Below, piece after piece: positions 8,958-17,265 of a stretch of 64,000 bases of DNA. The translations under genes were made by a program, and so were the position numbers. The stretch is from Dickeya zeae NCPPB 2538 (GTDB lineage: Bacteria > Pseudomonadota > Gammaproteobacteria > Enterobacterales > Enterobacteriaceae): contig NZ_CM001977.1 in the NCBI RefSeq assembly GCF_000406165.1, forward strand, positions 2,989,064 to 3,053,063, in the 5' to 3' direction. Position 1 is the first letter of the stretch. Each line of letters begins with the position of its first letter. Below the pieces are notes generated by a model, which ran no database searches, had not been told where the DNA came from, and saw only the letters and a list, made by a program, of their open reading frames with translations.

Positions 8958-8983
8958 TTAACTATTATACCGGTAATTAACTA
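8946..8983. repeat. 19-bp perfect tandem duplication across a stop codon
   Basis: The 19-base unit TTATACCGGTAATTAACTA occurs twice head to tail. The first copy contains the last codons and TAA stop of the phosphatase gene; the second lies just downstream. It looks like a simple slippage duplication and does not alter the protein. Confidence 0.85.
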
Positions 8984-9075
8984 TAGGTCATCGTATAGCG
9001 CATTGCGCTCAGTGTACGTCTTCGTAAAAAGCGTTACACAAGAAAGCGTTGAGTATTGCAGAACCGATTTGACCA

Positions 9076-10467
9076 TCAGGAGGAGTCCCCCACAAAAGCG
9101 ATGCGTACCCGCAATCCGCCCAGTGACGGGCAATCCAGCAGTTGAAGTCGGGCGTGATGCCAGAGCGCGATATCCCTGACCAGCGCCAACCCCAGCCCGG
9201 CACCCGGTAAGCCGTGATGGTTATCTAACCGGTGAAAGGGCCTCATCGCCTGGGCGCGTTCCGCCGTCGGAATCCCCGGGCCACTGTCATCGATTTCCAG
9301 TTGCTGCGCCTGAACCCGAGCCGTCACCACGCCGCCTTGCGGTGTGTATTTCAGCGCATTATCCAGCAAGTTGGCACACAACTCCGCCAGCAGTAACGGT
9401 TCACCACGAATCAGGCAATGCTCATCGCCTTCGTATCCCAGATCGATCTGTCGACTGCGCGCCTGTGGCAGGCGGGAAAAGCAGGCATCCCGCACCAGTT
9501 CGGCCAAATCCACGGTTTGCCAGATGTGTTCTTTACTGTCTTGCGCTCTCAGGCGCGATAGCTGCAACAACCGATCGGTCAATTGGATGGTATCGTCCAG
9601 CGTGGTGCTCATGCCGGTCAGGCTGTCACGCCACTGCGCAGGTTGGGGGCTATTGAGCGCCACCCCCACCTGCGTTTTCAGTACCGCCAGTGGTGTTCTG
9701 AGTTGATGCGCGGCATCAGCGCCAAAACGTTCCTGCCGTTGAAGTACACCTCTCAGTCGTGCCATATACCGGTTGAACGCCACCAGCAACGGCTGCATTT
9801 CGGACCAGGGTAATAGCGGGGGCAACGGCGTCAAATCACCGGGTTCACGGCGCGCCATCACCCCAGACAACTGGCGCAACGGCCGCAGCAATTTACGAAA
9901 CAGCAACAGCACCAGTAGCAGCGCCAGCAACACCAATGCGCTTTGGCTAATCAAGGCAATCAGCAACTGCTGGTGCGCAAAGGCCTCGCGGGAGCGCAGT
10001 GTTTCCGCCACCAGAATCAACACCATTCCCTCCACGCCAGACTCATTGACCGGTTGCCATAACGCCGCCACCCGGATAGCCCGGCCGTGATAATGCGCAT
10101 CATAGAAATGGGCCAGCGCCGGATAATGTCGGGACAAGGGAATCGTGCGCGGCAACGGTGGCAGGTCGTCATAACCAGAGAGCGTATTCCCCTGCGGGGT
10201 CAGGACCTGATAATACAGTTGGTCGTTCATGTTGCGCTCAAAGCTATCCAGCACCACCCAAGGCACATCCACCGCCAGTTGACCGTTGCGTACCGTCAAC
10301 CGCTCAGCCACGGTACGTGCTGACGCCAACAGCGTGCGATCATAGGCCTGCGTCGCCGCCGCTTTGGCACTGTGGTAGTGGCTCCACACCGACAACGCCC
10401 ACAGCAGCGCCATCGGCACACCGAGGTAGAGCATCAACTGGCCACGCAGCGAATTAACTTTCAGCAT
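9076..10467 (-). CDS. tctE: sensor histidine kinase TctE
   Basis: The 463-residue inner-membrane kinase has a first membrane helix near residues 10-30, a periplasmic domain of about 130 residues, a second helix (LALLLVLLLF region), then a dimerisation/phosphoacceptor helix with AAHQLRTPLAVL (phosphorylated His at about 254) and an ATPase domain with LLDNALKYTP (N box), DSGPGIP (G1) and GAGLGLALV (G2). I start it at MLKVNSLRGQ (10467), overlapping tctD by 14 bases, because the 14 preceding residues are encoded inside tctD. With TctD it should sense extracellular tricarboxylates and control the divergent tctCBA genes. Confidence 0.9.
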   Translation of the reverse strand: MLKVNSLRGQLMLYLGVPMALLWALSVWSHYHSAKAAATQAYDRTLLASARTVAERLTVRNGQLAVDVPWVVLDSFERNMNDQLYYQVLTPQGNTLSGYDDLPPLPRTIPLSRHYPALAHFYDAHYHGRAIRVAALWQPVNESGVEGMVLILVAETLRSREAFAHQQLLIALISQSALVLLALLLVLLLFRKLLRPLRQLSGVMARREPGDLTPLPPLLPWSEMQPLLVAFNRYMARLRGVLQRQERFGADAAHQLRTPLAVLKTQVGVALNSPQPAQWRDSLTGMSTTLDDTIQLTDRLLQLSRLRAQDSKEHIWQTVDLAELVRDACFSRLPQARSRQIDLGYEGDEHCLIRGEPLLLAELCANLLDNALKYTPQGGVVTARVQAQQLEIDDSGPGIPTAERAQAMRPFHRLDNHHGLPGAGLGLALVRDIALWHHARLQLLDCPSLGGLRVRIAFVGDSS

Positions 10468-11128
10468 GCTGGCATTCCAGGCTATATCCCAACCCACGCA
10501 GCGTAACAATCATGACATCGCTGCCCGCCAGTTTTTTGCGGATACGGTGCACGTACAGATCGAGGCTATCTGTGCTGGCCTCATCGGCGAGGGTAAACAC
10601 CTGCTCATACAGATACTGCCGTGAAACCGGTCGCCCCCGGCGTTGCATCAACGTGTGCAGCACCGCCTGCTCACGCGGCGTCAGCGACAACGGTTTGTCC
10701 TGTAGCAGAAAGTAGCCTTCATCATGCCAGCTCAGAGAACCCAGACGCTGCACATCCTGTATCTGCCCCTGACTACGCCGCAACAATGCGCGCAACCGTG
10801 CTTCCAGTTCAGCCAGTTCAAACGGCTTGGTCAGATAATCATCCGCCCCCAGATTCAGCCCTTTAACCCTATCCGCCACACTGGCACGGGCCGTCAGCAG
10901 TAGCACCGGTAAGTTCTGCCCGCGTTTACGCAACCGCGCCAGTAACGCCAGTCCATCCATGCGCGGCAATGACACATCCAGCACCATCAGCGTATAGGCT
11001 TCCTGCTGCAACAGGTGATCCGCCGCCACGCCATCGCCGACCAGATCTACCGCGAATCCCGCCTCGCTCAGGGCTTTTTGCAGCCAGTGCGCCAGCTCAG
11101 GATGATCCTCAACCAGTAAAAGTCGCAT
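10454..11128 (-). CDS. tctD: response regulator TctD
   Basis: The 224-residue OmpR-family regulator has a receiver domain with acidic pocket E7/D8, phosphoacceptor Asp51 in LMVLDVSLP, the conserved Thr in LLTARA and the Lys in DDYLTKPFE, followed by a winged-helix DNA-binding domain (LTPREQAVLHTLM to IRKKL). It is cotranscribed with tctE, which it overlaps, and is divergent from tctC. The family model is phosphorylation by TctE and activation of tctCBA in response to citrate or tricarballylate. Confidence 0.92.
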   Translation of the reverse strand: MRLLLVEDHPELAHWLQKALSEAGFAVDLVGDGVAADHLLQQEAYTLMVLDVSLPRMDGLALLARLRKRGQNLPVLLLTARASVADRVKGLNLGADDYLTKPFELAELEARLRALLRRSQGQIQDVQRLGSLSWHDEGYFLLQDKPLSLTPREQAVLHTLMQRRGRPVSRQYLYEQVFTLADEASTDSLDLYVHRIRKKLAGSDVMIVTLRGLGYSLECQHAES

Positions 11129-11247
11129 CGCCGTCAGCCTTTATCCACATTGATTTCTCCTTTCATCACCTGCTGGTAACCATTCTCCCTCAAGACCGGC
11201 CGTTTTTTTAAGCGACGGTAATCACATCCTGAACACATTTTCACTAA

Positions 11248-11271
11248 CCGAAAGGTAACTGAAAGGTTACC
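11248..11271. promoter_or_regulatory. candidate TctD-binding direct repeat upstream of tctC
   Basis: Two near-identical nonamers, AAAGGTAAC at 11251 and AAAGGTTAC at 11262, start 11 bases apart. One helical turn of spacing is the usual arrangement for an OmpR-type regulator dimer. The pair also forms a GGTAAC/GTTACC inverted repeat. It lies about 55 bases before the tctC start in the tctD-tctC divergent spacer. Assignment is by arrangement, not by a known TctD consensus. Confidence 0.45.
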
Positions 11272-11324
11272 TCATTAACAATCCCTCAACAGTCCCGTTC
11301 CGGGAATAATAAAAACAGGAAGAA

Positions 11325-12308
11325 ATGACAATGAAAAAATACCTCGCCCTTTCCCTGCTGCTGTGCGGTTCGATTGCCACCGCTGCGACCAACCCGGCAA
11401 CCGCACCGACACGAACCGAGTGCATCGCCCCCGCCAAGCCAGGCGGTGGATTTGATTTGACCTGTAAATTGCTGCAGATATCGCTACAGGAAACTGGCAC
11501 GCTCACCAGTCCGATGCGCGTCACCTACATGCCAGGGGGAGTCGGCGCGGTGGCGTATAACGCGATTGTAGCGCAACGGCCAGATGAACCCGGCACCGTG
11601 GTCGCCTTTTCCGGCGGTTCGCTGCTCAATCTGGCGCAGGGTAAATTCGGACGCTATGGCGTTGATGATGTGAAATGGCTGGCGGCGGTCGGCACCGATT
11701 ACGGCATGATCGCCGTGCGGGCCGATTCCCCTTATCAAACACTGAAAGACCTGCTCGGTGCCATGCAGAAAAACCCCAGTCAGGTGGTGGTCGGAGCCGG
11801 GGCTTCTATCGGCAGCCAGGACTGGATGAAAACTGCGATGCTGGCACGCCATGCCGGTATCAGCCCGCGTGACATGCGCTACGTGGCGTTTGAAGGCGGC
11901 GGTGAACCGCTGACCGCCATGCTGGGCGGACATGTGCAGGCGGTTTCCGGCGATATCAGCGAAATGGTGCCCCACCTGCAAGGCGGCAAGATTCGAGTAC
12001 TGGCGGTATTTTCCGAGCAACGCCTGCCGGAGCCGCTGGCCAACATCCCTACGGCTAAAGAGCAAGGGTACGATTTAGTCTGGCCCATCATTCGCGGCTT
12101 TTATCTCGGCCCTAAAGTGAGCGAGGCCAGCTACCAGTGGTGGGAGCAAGCGTTCAAGCACATCGCCACCACCGACGAATTCAAAAAGCAACGCGACCTG
12201 CGTGGCCTGTTCGAATTCAACCTAACCGGACAAGCGCTGGATGCCTACATCAAAAAGCAGGTCGAGGATTACCGCGAGCAGGCGAAGCTGTTTGGGTTAG
12301 CTAAATAG
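11325..12308 (+). CDS. tctC: tripartite tricarboxylate transporter binding protein TctC
   Basis: This is a 327-residue periplasmic solute receptor of the Bug/TctC family with a signal peptide (about residues 1-22, MKKYLALSLLLCGSIATAA) and the CIAPAKPGGGFDLTCKLLQ opening of citrate-type TctC proteins. It delivers tricarboxylates to the TctAB membrane complex. The AGGAAG ribosome-binding site fits the second ATG (11331) slightly better than the first; the difference is two residues. It is the first gene of tctCBA. Confidence 0.93.
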   Translation: MTMKKYLALSLLLCGSIATAATNPATAPTRTECIAPAKPGGGFDLTCKLLQISLQETGTLTSPMRVTYMPGGVGAVAYNAIVAQRPDEPGTVVAFSGGSLLNLAQGKFGRYGVDDVKWLAAVGTDYGMIAVRADSPYQTLKDLLGAMQKNPSQVVVGAGASIGSQDWMKTAMLARHAGISPRDMRYVAFEGGGEPLTAMLGGHVQAVSGDISEMVPHLQGGKIRVLAVFSEQRLPEPLANIPTAKEQGYDLVWPIIRGFYLGPKVSEASYQWWEQAFKHIATTDEFKKQRDLRGLFEFNLTGQALDAYIKKQVEDYREQAKLFGLAK

Positions 12309-12341
12309 CTGAATGTCAGTCGCTAAATAGAGGAGAAACAC

Positions 12342-12773
12342 ATGATGAGCGATCGTCTGTTTGCCGGGGTCTGGTTGCTGCTGTGCCTGATTGGTCTGGT
12401 GATTGGCTGGGAAATCCAGAGCGAATACAGCTACGAGCCGGTTGGCCCACGCCCGTTTCCCATCACGATTCTGGGATTGATGGCAATGTGTGCCGTTCTG
12501 ATGCTGCTGCGTAAACCCGATGCCCTCACCTGGCCTTCTGCTGTTGTTCGCCAGCGCTTGCTGTTGCTGGTCATCATGCTGGCACTGTACGCCTGGCTGT
12601 TTGAACCGCTGGGCTTTCCGCTGACCACCGCATTGCTGGGTTGCGGTATCGGCATGTTGTTTGGCGCGGTGTGGTGGATGGCGGCGTTATCCGGCGCGGT
12701 CATGGGCATCTCACTGTTTTACGCCTTCGATAAACTGCTCGACGTCACGCTGCCCGCTGGCGCGTGGCTCTAA
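12342..12773 (+). CDS. tctB: tripartite tricarboxylate transporter small membrane subunit TctB
   Basis: This 143-residue protein has four predicted membrane helices (first at about residues 6-23; paired helices in the middle and near the C terminus), the size and layout of TctB. It pairs with TctA in the inner membrane to form the transport unit served by TctC. A clear AGGAG lies upstream of the ATGATG start. The spacer to tctC is 33 bases and to tctA 15 bases. Confidence 0.9.
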   Translation: MMSDRLFAGVWLLLCLIGLVIGWEIQSEYSYEPVGPRPFPITILGLMAMCAVLMLLRKPDALTWPSAVVRQRLLLLVIMLALYAWLFEPLGFPLTTALLGCGIGMLFGAVWWMAALSGAVMGISLFYAFDKLLDVTLPAGAWL

Positions 12774-12788
12774 CCGGGAGGCAGGTTC

Positions 12789-14306
12789 ATGGATATCTGG
12801 TCTTTTCTGATGCAAGGTTTTGCGGTGGCGATGACACCGCAAAACCTGATGATTGCGCTGATAGGCTGCTTTATCGGTACCGTTGTCGGGCTGTTGCCCG
12901 GTCTGGGCCCGATTAACGGTGTGGCGATTCTGATGCCGCTGGCTTTCGCGTTGAAACTGCCAGCGGAATCGGCGCTGATTCTACTGGCTACTGTTTACCT
13001 CGGTTGTGAATACGGCGGACGTATTTCTTCCATTCTACTTAACGTCCCGGGCGATGCCGGGGCAATCATGACCGCCCTTGACGGCTACCCGATGGCGCAA
13101 CAAGGTAAAGCAGGCGTGGCGCTGTCGATTTCCGCTGTCAGTTCGTTTGTCGGTTCCAGTATCGCGATCCTCGGTATCATTTTGTTTGCGCCACTATTGG
13201 CTAACTGGTCACTGGCATTCGGCCCGGCGGAATACTTCGCGCTGATGGTGTTCGCCATCGCCTGCCTTGGCAGCATGATGAGTCACAACCCACTGAAATC
13301 GTTTCTGGCCGCGCTGATCGGCTTGTCGATGGCGACAGTCGGTGTGGACGCCAACACCGGCGTCTACCGCTTCACGTTCGACAGTGTCCACCTGTCAGAC
13401 GGGATTCAGTTTGTGGTGGTGGTCATTGGCCTGTTTTCCGTGAGCGAAATCCTGCTGATGTTGGAACAAACCGGTAGCGGACAACAGCTGACCAGAGCGA
13501 CCGGGCGCATGCTGTTTAACGCCCGGGAAGGTATGCAGTGCATCGGGGCGACATTACGCTCCTCATTGCTGGGGTTCTTTGTCGGCATCCTGCCGGGCGC
13601 GGGTGCCACTATCGCCAGCGCGATGGCCTGGATGACGGAGAAGAAAATCAGCGGCAACAGTGACAGTTTTGGTAAAGGTGACATTCGCGGCGTGGCGGCA
13701 CCGGAAGCGGCTAACAACGCCTCCGCCTGTGGTTCATTTATCCCGATGCTGACGCTGGGTGTTCCCGGTTCGGGTACCACCGCAGTGATGATGGGCGCAC
13801 TGACGCTGTACAATATAACGCCGGGGCCGGCCATGTTTACCGAGCAGCCGGATATCGTCTGGGGGCTTATCGCCGCTATGCTGATCGGTAACCTGATGCT
13901 GTTATTGCTCAACCTGCCGATGATTGGCCTGTTTACCCGTATGCTGGCGATTCCGATGTGGTTTCTGGTACCGACGATTGCTGCTATTTCCGCGGTTGGC
14001 GTCTACGCCGTACACAGTACTACCTTCGACCTGTTACTGATGGTCGGACTGGGGGTGTTCGGCTACCTGCTGCGCAAAATGCACTTCCCGATGTCGCCGC
14101 TGATCCTCGGTTTTGTGCTGGGTGAAATGCTGGAGCAGAACCTGCGCCGGGCATTGTCCATCAGCAACGGCGGGTTATCCATCCTGTGGGAAGGGCACAT
14201 CAGCCAGACGTTACTGGGGATGGCGGTGCTGATTCTGGTGGTGCCGCCGGTATTGAAACGCTGGCGACATCGCCGTACTCAGCTTCAGTCCGTCCCGCGC
14301 ACATAA
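12789..14306 (+). CDS. tctA: tripartite tricarboxylate transporter large permease TctA
   Basis: The 505-residue polytopic protein has about 12 membrane helices and the TctA family hallmarks, including GLLPGLGPINGVAILMPLAF near the N terminus and GILPGAGATIASAMAW in the middle; these two Gly-Pro-rich loops are probably the substrate path. It is the main transport subunit for citrate-type tricarboxylates and the last gene of the operon. A hairpin follows at 14325. Confidence 0.93.
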   Translation: MDIWSFLMQGFAVAMTPQNLMIALIGCFIGTVVGLLPGLGPINGVAILMPLAFALKLPAESALILLATVYLGCEYGGRISSILLNVPGDAGAIMTALDGYPMAQQGKAGVALSISAVSSFVGSSIAILGIILFAPLLANWSLAFGPAEYFALMVFAIACLGSMMSHNPLKSFLAALIGLSMATVGVDANTGVYRFTFDSVHLSDGIQFVVVVIGLFSVSEILLMLEQTGSGQQLTRATGRMLFNAREGMQCIGATLRSSLLGFFVGILPGAGATIASAMAWMTEKKISGNSDSFGKGDIRGVAAPEAANNASACGSFIPMLTLGVPGSGTTAVMMGALTLYNITPGPAMFTEQPDIVWGLIAAMLIGNLMLLLLNLPMIGLFTRMLAIPMWFLVPTIAAISAVGVYAVHSTTFDLLLMVGLGVFGYLLRKMHFPMSPLILGFVLGEMLEQNLRRALSISNGGLSILWEGHISQTLLGMAVLILVVPPVLKRWRHRRTQLQSVPRT

Positions 14307-14324
14307 CATCACCGTAATCTCTAG

Positions 14325-14358
14325 CGCAGCACGTGGGTTCTTCACCCCGCGTGCTGCG
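14325..14358 (+). terminator. hairpin downstream of tctA
   Basis: CGCAGCACG pairs with CGTGCTGCG, with further GGGT/ACCC pairing inside. There is no convincing T run after it, so it may be a processing or REP-like hairpin and not a classical terminator. Confidence 0.5.
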
Positions 14359-14571
14359 TTGCCCACTGGAAACGCTGACGTCACGCCCATTCTGCGTTTT
14401 CTCGCCTTTTTGCCCTGCTTAACGAAATATTAACCTGTTCATACGCCACGACTATCGGGAATACCGCACCGTTGTTATGATGACAATAAACATGCAGATA
14501 ACACCGATCATGGTGATAACGTCATCGGGTTGAGGCGAAATCCGTCACGCGGCTACGGTAAGGAGAGCAGC

Positions 14572-15783
14572 ATGCAACCGATCAGTAATCCCGGTAATGT
14601 TTCCCTGCCGGGAGAAAAAACGCTGGACCCCACGCTGTCAAAAACCGCGACATCCCAGACGGATGACCTTCCGCTGACGCTGGCACAACGAACCACGCTG
14701 GAAAAGCTGGTAACGCAGATTTCCACCCTAAGCGGTGCCAGACCCGCAGAAGTCTGGGCAACCGTGCGCGCAGAGTTGGGTAACAAGAATAATGCGGAAC
14801 TGCTCGCCAGCCAGTTTCCGGCCGCCGAACAAAGTTTGCAAAACCGGCTGAGCACAGTACAGGGCTCACAGGATACCCGCCAGTTGCTGCAACAATTGAC
14901 CAGCCTGCTATCGCAAGGGAATAACCGCCAGGCGGCCAGCGACTTTATCCGCCAGCAGTTTGGTCACACGGTGCTGAGTTCACTGACGCCTTCACAACTG
15001 AAACTGGTGGTGACGCTGCTGCAAAACGGCCAGTTACCTCAGGCCGCTACGCTGTTGTCTACGGACGGTAACGCCGCGTCATCATTTGGCAATACCGCTA
15101 ACGGGCAGACACTCCCGTTGGCACAAACGCCTACCGCGACCACGATCCCCTCCCCCTTGCCGCAAACATCCCAGCAACTGGCGGCGATGTTACAAGCTGG
15201 CGTGGCACCAGGCGGGTTGGGTACCAATACCTCAACAGCCGCCTTACTGGACCGCGCCTTGTTACCCGCAGAACACAACCAGCTTAACCAATTGGTTGCC
15301 AAACTGGTTGCTCTGAGCGGTGAATCGCCCGCTAAAGTCTGGCATACGCTGATGGACATGCAGGGATTAAAAATCGGCGACCCGATACCGGCGAAGAATT
15401 TTCACGCGTTAAGTCAGTTCATTAACACACAAAGCGCACTGCTACAGCAGCACACACCGACCACGTTGCAGACGTTACAAGCCGCGCTAAAACAACCGCT
15501 CGACCAACAAGAACAGCAACTGTTGCAGGATTTCACCCGTAATACCCTGAACCTCACGCCGCAAATGCCGCTCACCCCCTCACAGGTTAGCGATGTGGTG
15601 ACTTTTCTGTACCGGCGGCGGTTGCAACAGATACAAGACGCTACCACCCCACCCATGCAGCCGTTTATCAACCCGCTGATCATGGCGTTACCACAGGAGT
15701 GGCGGGCGCTGGTCAATAAACCTATTGGTCTGGCGTTAGTCGCCGTAGTGGTCGTGGCGTTGCTGATGTGGGTATTGCTCTGA
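14572..15783 (+). CDS. flk: flagellar regulator Flk (membrane-anchored)
   Basis: Flk in Salmonella and E. coli couples the flagellar export switch to ring assembly and blocks premature secretion of FlgM. This copy is 403 residues with a single C-terminal membrane helix (about 384-402) and an otherwise cytosolic Gln/Leu-rich body. Identification rests on its pdxB-side/fabB neighbourhood, the tail-anchor layout and the LTPSQ-type helical segments. It is longer than the E. coli protein (about 330 residues). Two related halves are visible: residues about 36-156 and 229-355. The ATG at 14572 is preceded by AAGGAGAG. Confidence 0.82.
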   Translation: MQPISNPGNVSLPGEKTLDPTLSKTATSQTDDLPLTLAQRTTLEKLVTQISTLSGARPAEVWATVRAELGNKNNAELLASQFPAAEQSLQNRLSTVQGSQDTRQLLQQLTSLLSQGNNRQAASDFIRQQFGHTVLSSLTPSQLKLVVTLLQNGQLPQAATLLSTDGNAASSFGNTANGQTLPLAQTPTATTIPSPLPQTSQQLAAMLQAGVAPGGLGTNTSTAALLDRALLPAEHNQLNQLVAKLVALSGESPAKVWHTLMDMQGLKIGDPIPAKNFHALSQFINTQSALLQQHTPTTLQTLQAALKQPLDQQEQQLLQDFTRNTLNLTPQMPLTPSQVSDVVTFLYRRRLQQIQDATTPPMQPFINPLIMALPQEWRALVNKPIGLALVAVVVVALLMWVLL

Positions 15784-15834
15784 CGCTTCGCCAAGCCAAG
15801 CGTTCGGGATAGGCGGTCAGCCAGCTTCAGGCAA

Positions 15835-15862
15835 AAAAATACCGGGCAAGCCCGGTATTTTT
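15835..15862. terminator. bidirectional intrinsic terminator between flk and fabB
   Basis: A perfect stem AAATACCGGGC / GCCCGGTATTT with a two-base loop is flanked by A-rich sequence on one side and T-rich on the other, so it can stop both convergent transcripts. Confidence 0.9.
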
Positions 15863-15886
15863 ACGCAATCACAAGATTCTGGTGGT

Positions 15887-17107
15887 TTACTGTGCGTATT
15901 TACGCATCACCAGCACCGCGTTGGTACCACCGAAACCGAAGCCGTTGGACATCACTGTCGTCAGCTTACGCTCAGTCGGTTCGGTCACCACGTTCATGCC
16001 CACAGCCTGCTCGTCGAGTGTTTCAACGTTAATGCTTGGCGCGATGAAACCGTGCTCCAGCATCAGCAGTGAATAAATGGCTTCCTGAACACCAGCAGCA
16101 CCCAGTGAGTGACCGGTCATCGCTTTGGTAGAAGAGATTGGCGGAACGTTGTCGCCGAACACCTGGCGGATAGCCCACAGTTCTTTGACATCACCTACCG
16201 GCGTTGACGTACCGTGGGTATTGATGTAATCCACTGGCGTATCAACATCCTGCAGCGCCAGCTTCATGCAGCGTACTGCGCCTTCGCCTGACGGTGCGAC
16301 CATGTCGGCGCCGTCGGAGGTAGCGCCGTAGCCAACCACTTCTGCGTAGATGTGCGCCCCACGTGCCAGCGCGTGTTCCAGCTCTTCCACTACCACCATA
16401 CCGCCGCCACCAGCAATCACGAAACCGTCGCGATCAGCGTCATAAGTACGGGAAGCGCGTTCCGGCGTTTCGTTGTACTTCGTGGACAGCGCGCCCATGG
16501 CGTCAAACTCGCACGCCAGCTCCCAGCACAGCTCTTCACCGCCACCGGCAAATACGATGTCCTGTTTGCCCATCTGAATCTGCTCAACGGCGTTGCCGAT
16601 ACAATGTGCGGAGGTCGCACAAGCAGAGCTGATGGAATAGTTCACGCCGTGGATTTTGAACGGCGTGGCAAGACAGGCGGAAACACCGGAGGCCATCGCC
16701 TTGGTTACCACATACGGACCCACGGCTTTCAGACCGCGCGGGCTACGCATAGCGTCAGCGCCAAACACCTGGAAACGCGGGGAACCACCGCCAGAACCGA
16801 CGATCAACCCCACACGCGGGTTGTTCTGATAAGTTTCCTCAGCCAGACCGGAATCCTTGACGGCTTCTTCCATGCACAAATAAGCGTAAATGGAAGCATC
16901 GCTCATGAAACGCACGATCTTACGCTCAATCAGGCCTGCTGTATCTAACTTGACATTACCCCAGACGTGACTGCGCATGCCGGAATCTTTCAGCTCTTGA
17001 GAGAAAGTGATGCCAGAACGGCCTTCACGCAGGGATGCCAGCACTTCTTCTTTGTTATTACCGATACTGGACAGGATCCCCAGACCCGTAATCACCGCAC
17101 GTTTCAT
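15887..17107 (-). CDS. fabB: 3-oxoacyl-[acyl-carrier-protein] synthase I
   Basis: FabB (KAS I) condenses malonyl-ACP with acyl-ACP and is the enzyme that elongates the cis-3-decenoyl intermediate of unsaturated fatty acid synthesis. The 406-residue protein has the nucleophile Cys163 in SSACATSAHC and the catalytic histidines in NTHGTSTPVGD and GHSLGAAGVQE. Length and motifs match enterobacterial FabB. It ends opposite flk at a shared terminator; its promoter carries FabR- and FadR-like sites (17154-17189). Confidence 0.97.
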   Translation of the reverse strand: MKRAVITGLGILSSIGNNKEEVLASLREGRSGITFSQELKDSGMRSHVWGNVKLDTAGLIERKIVRFMSDASIYAYLCMEEAVKDSGLAEETYQNNPRVGLIVGSGGGSPRFQVFGADAMRSPRGLKAVGPYVVTKAMASGVSACLATPFKIHGVNYSISSACATSAHCIGNAVEQIQMGKQDIVFAGGGEELCWELACEFDAMGALSTKYNETPERASRTYDADRDGFVIAGGGGMVVVEELEHALARGAHIYAEVVGYGATSDGADMVAPSGEGAVRCMKLALQDVDTPVDYINTHGTSTPVGDVKELWAIRQVFGDNVPPISSTKAMTGHSLGAAGVQEAIYSLLMLEHGFIAPSINVETLDEQAVGMNVVTEPTERKLTTVMSNGFGFGGTNAVLVMRKYAQ

Positions 17108-17153
17108 TCAATACCTCTTCCGCTTGTAGAGTTTGGATTTAGCTCCGCACTTT

Positions 17154-17171
17154 AGCGTACAGTTGTAAGCT
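17154..17171. promoter_or_regulatory. FabR-type operator upstream of fabB
   Basis: AGCGTACAGTTGTAAGCT is a near-palindrome of the FabR pattern (AGCGTACA, two bases, TGTnnGCT) found upstream of fabA and fabB in E. coli. FabR represses fabB according to the unsaturated/saturated acyl supply. The site lies about 47 bases upstream of the fabB start. Confidence 0.75.
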
Positions 17172-17172
17172 G

Positions 17173-17189
17173 AACAAGTCCGATCAGAC
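17173..17189 (-). promoter_or_regulatory. FadR-type site upstream of fabB
   Basis: On the minus strand this reads GTCTGATCGGACTTGTT, which matches 14 positions of the FadR consensus AACTGGTCNGACNTGTT when the N positions are allowed. FadR activates fabB in E. coli. It lies immediately upstream of the FabR-type site, the same order as at E. coli fabB. Confidence 0.7.
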
Positions 17190-17265
17190 TAACTTTTCTC
17201 AAATTTGCGACTTAATAAACCACTCGCTAGAATCCCGCCATCGCCTGAATAATGAGTTAGTTGTC

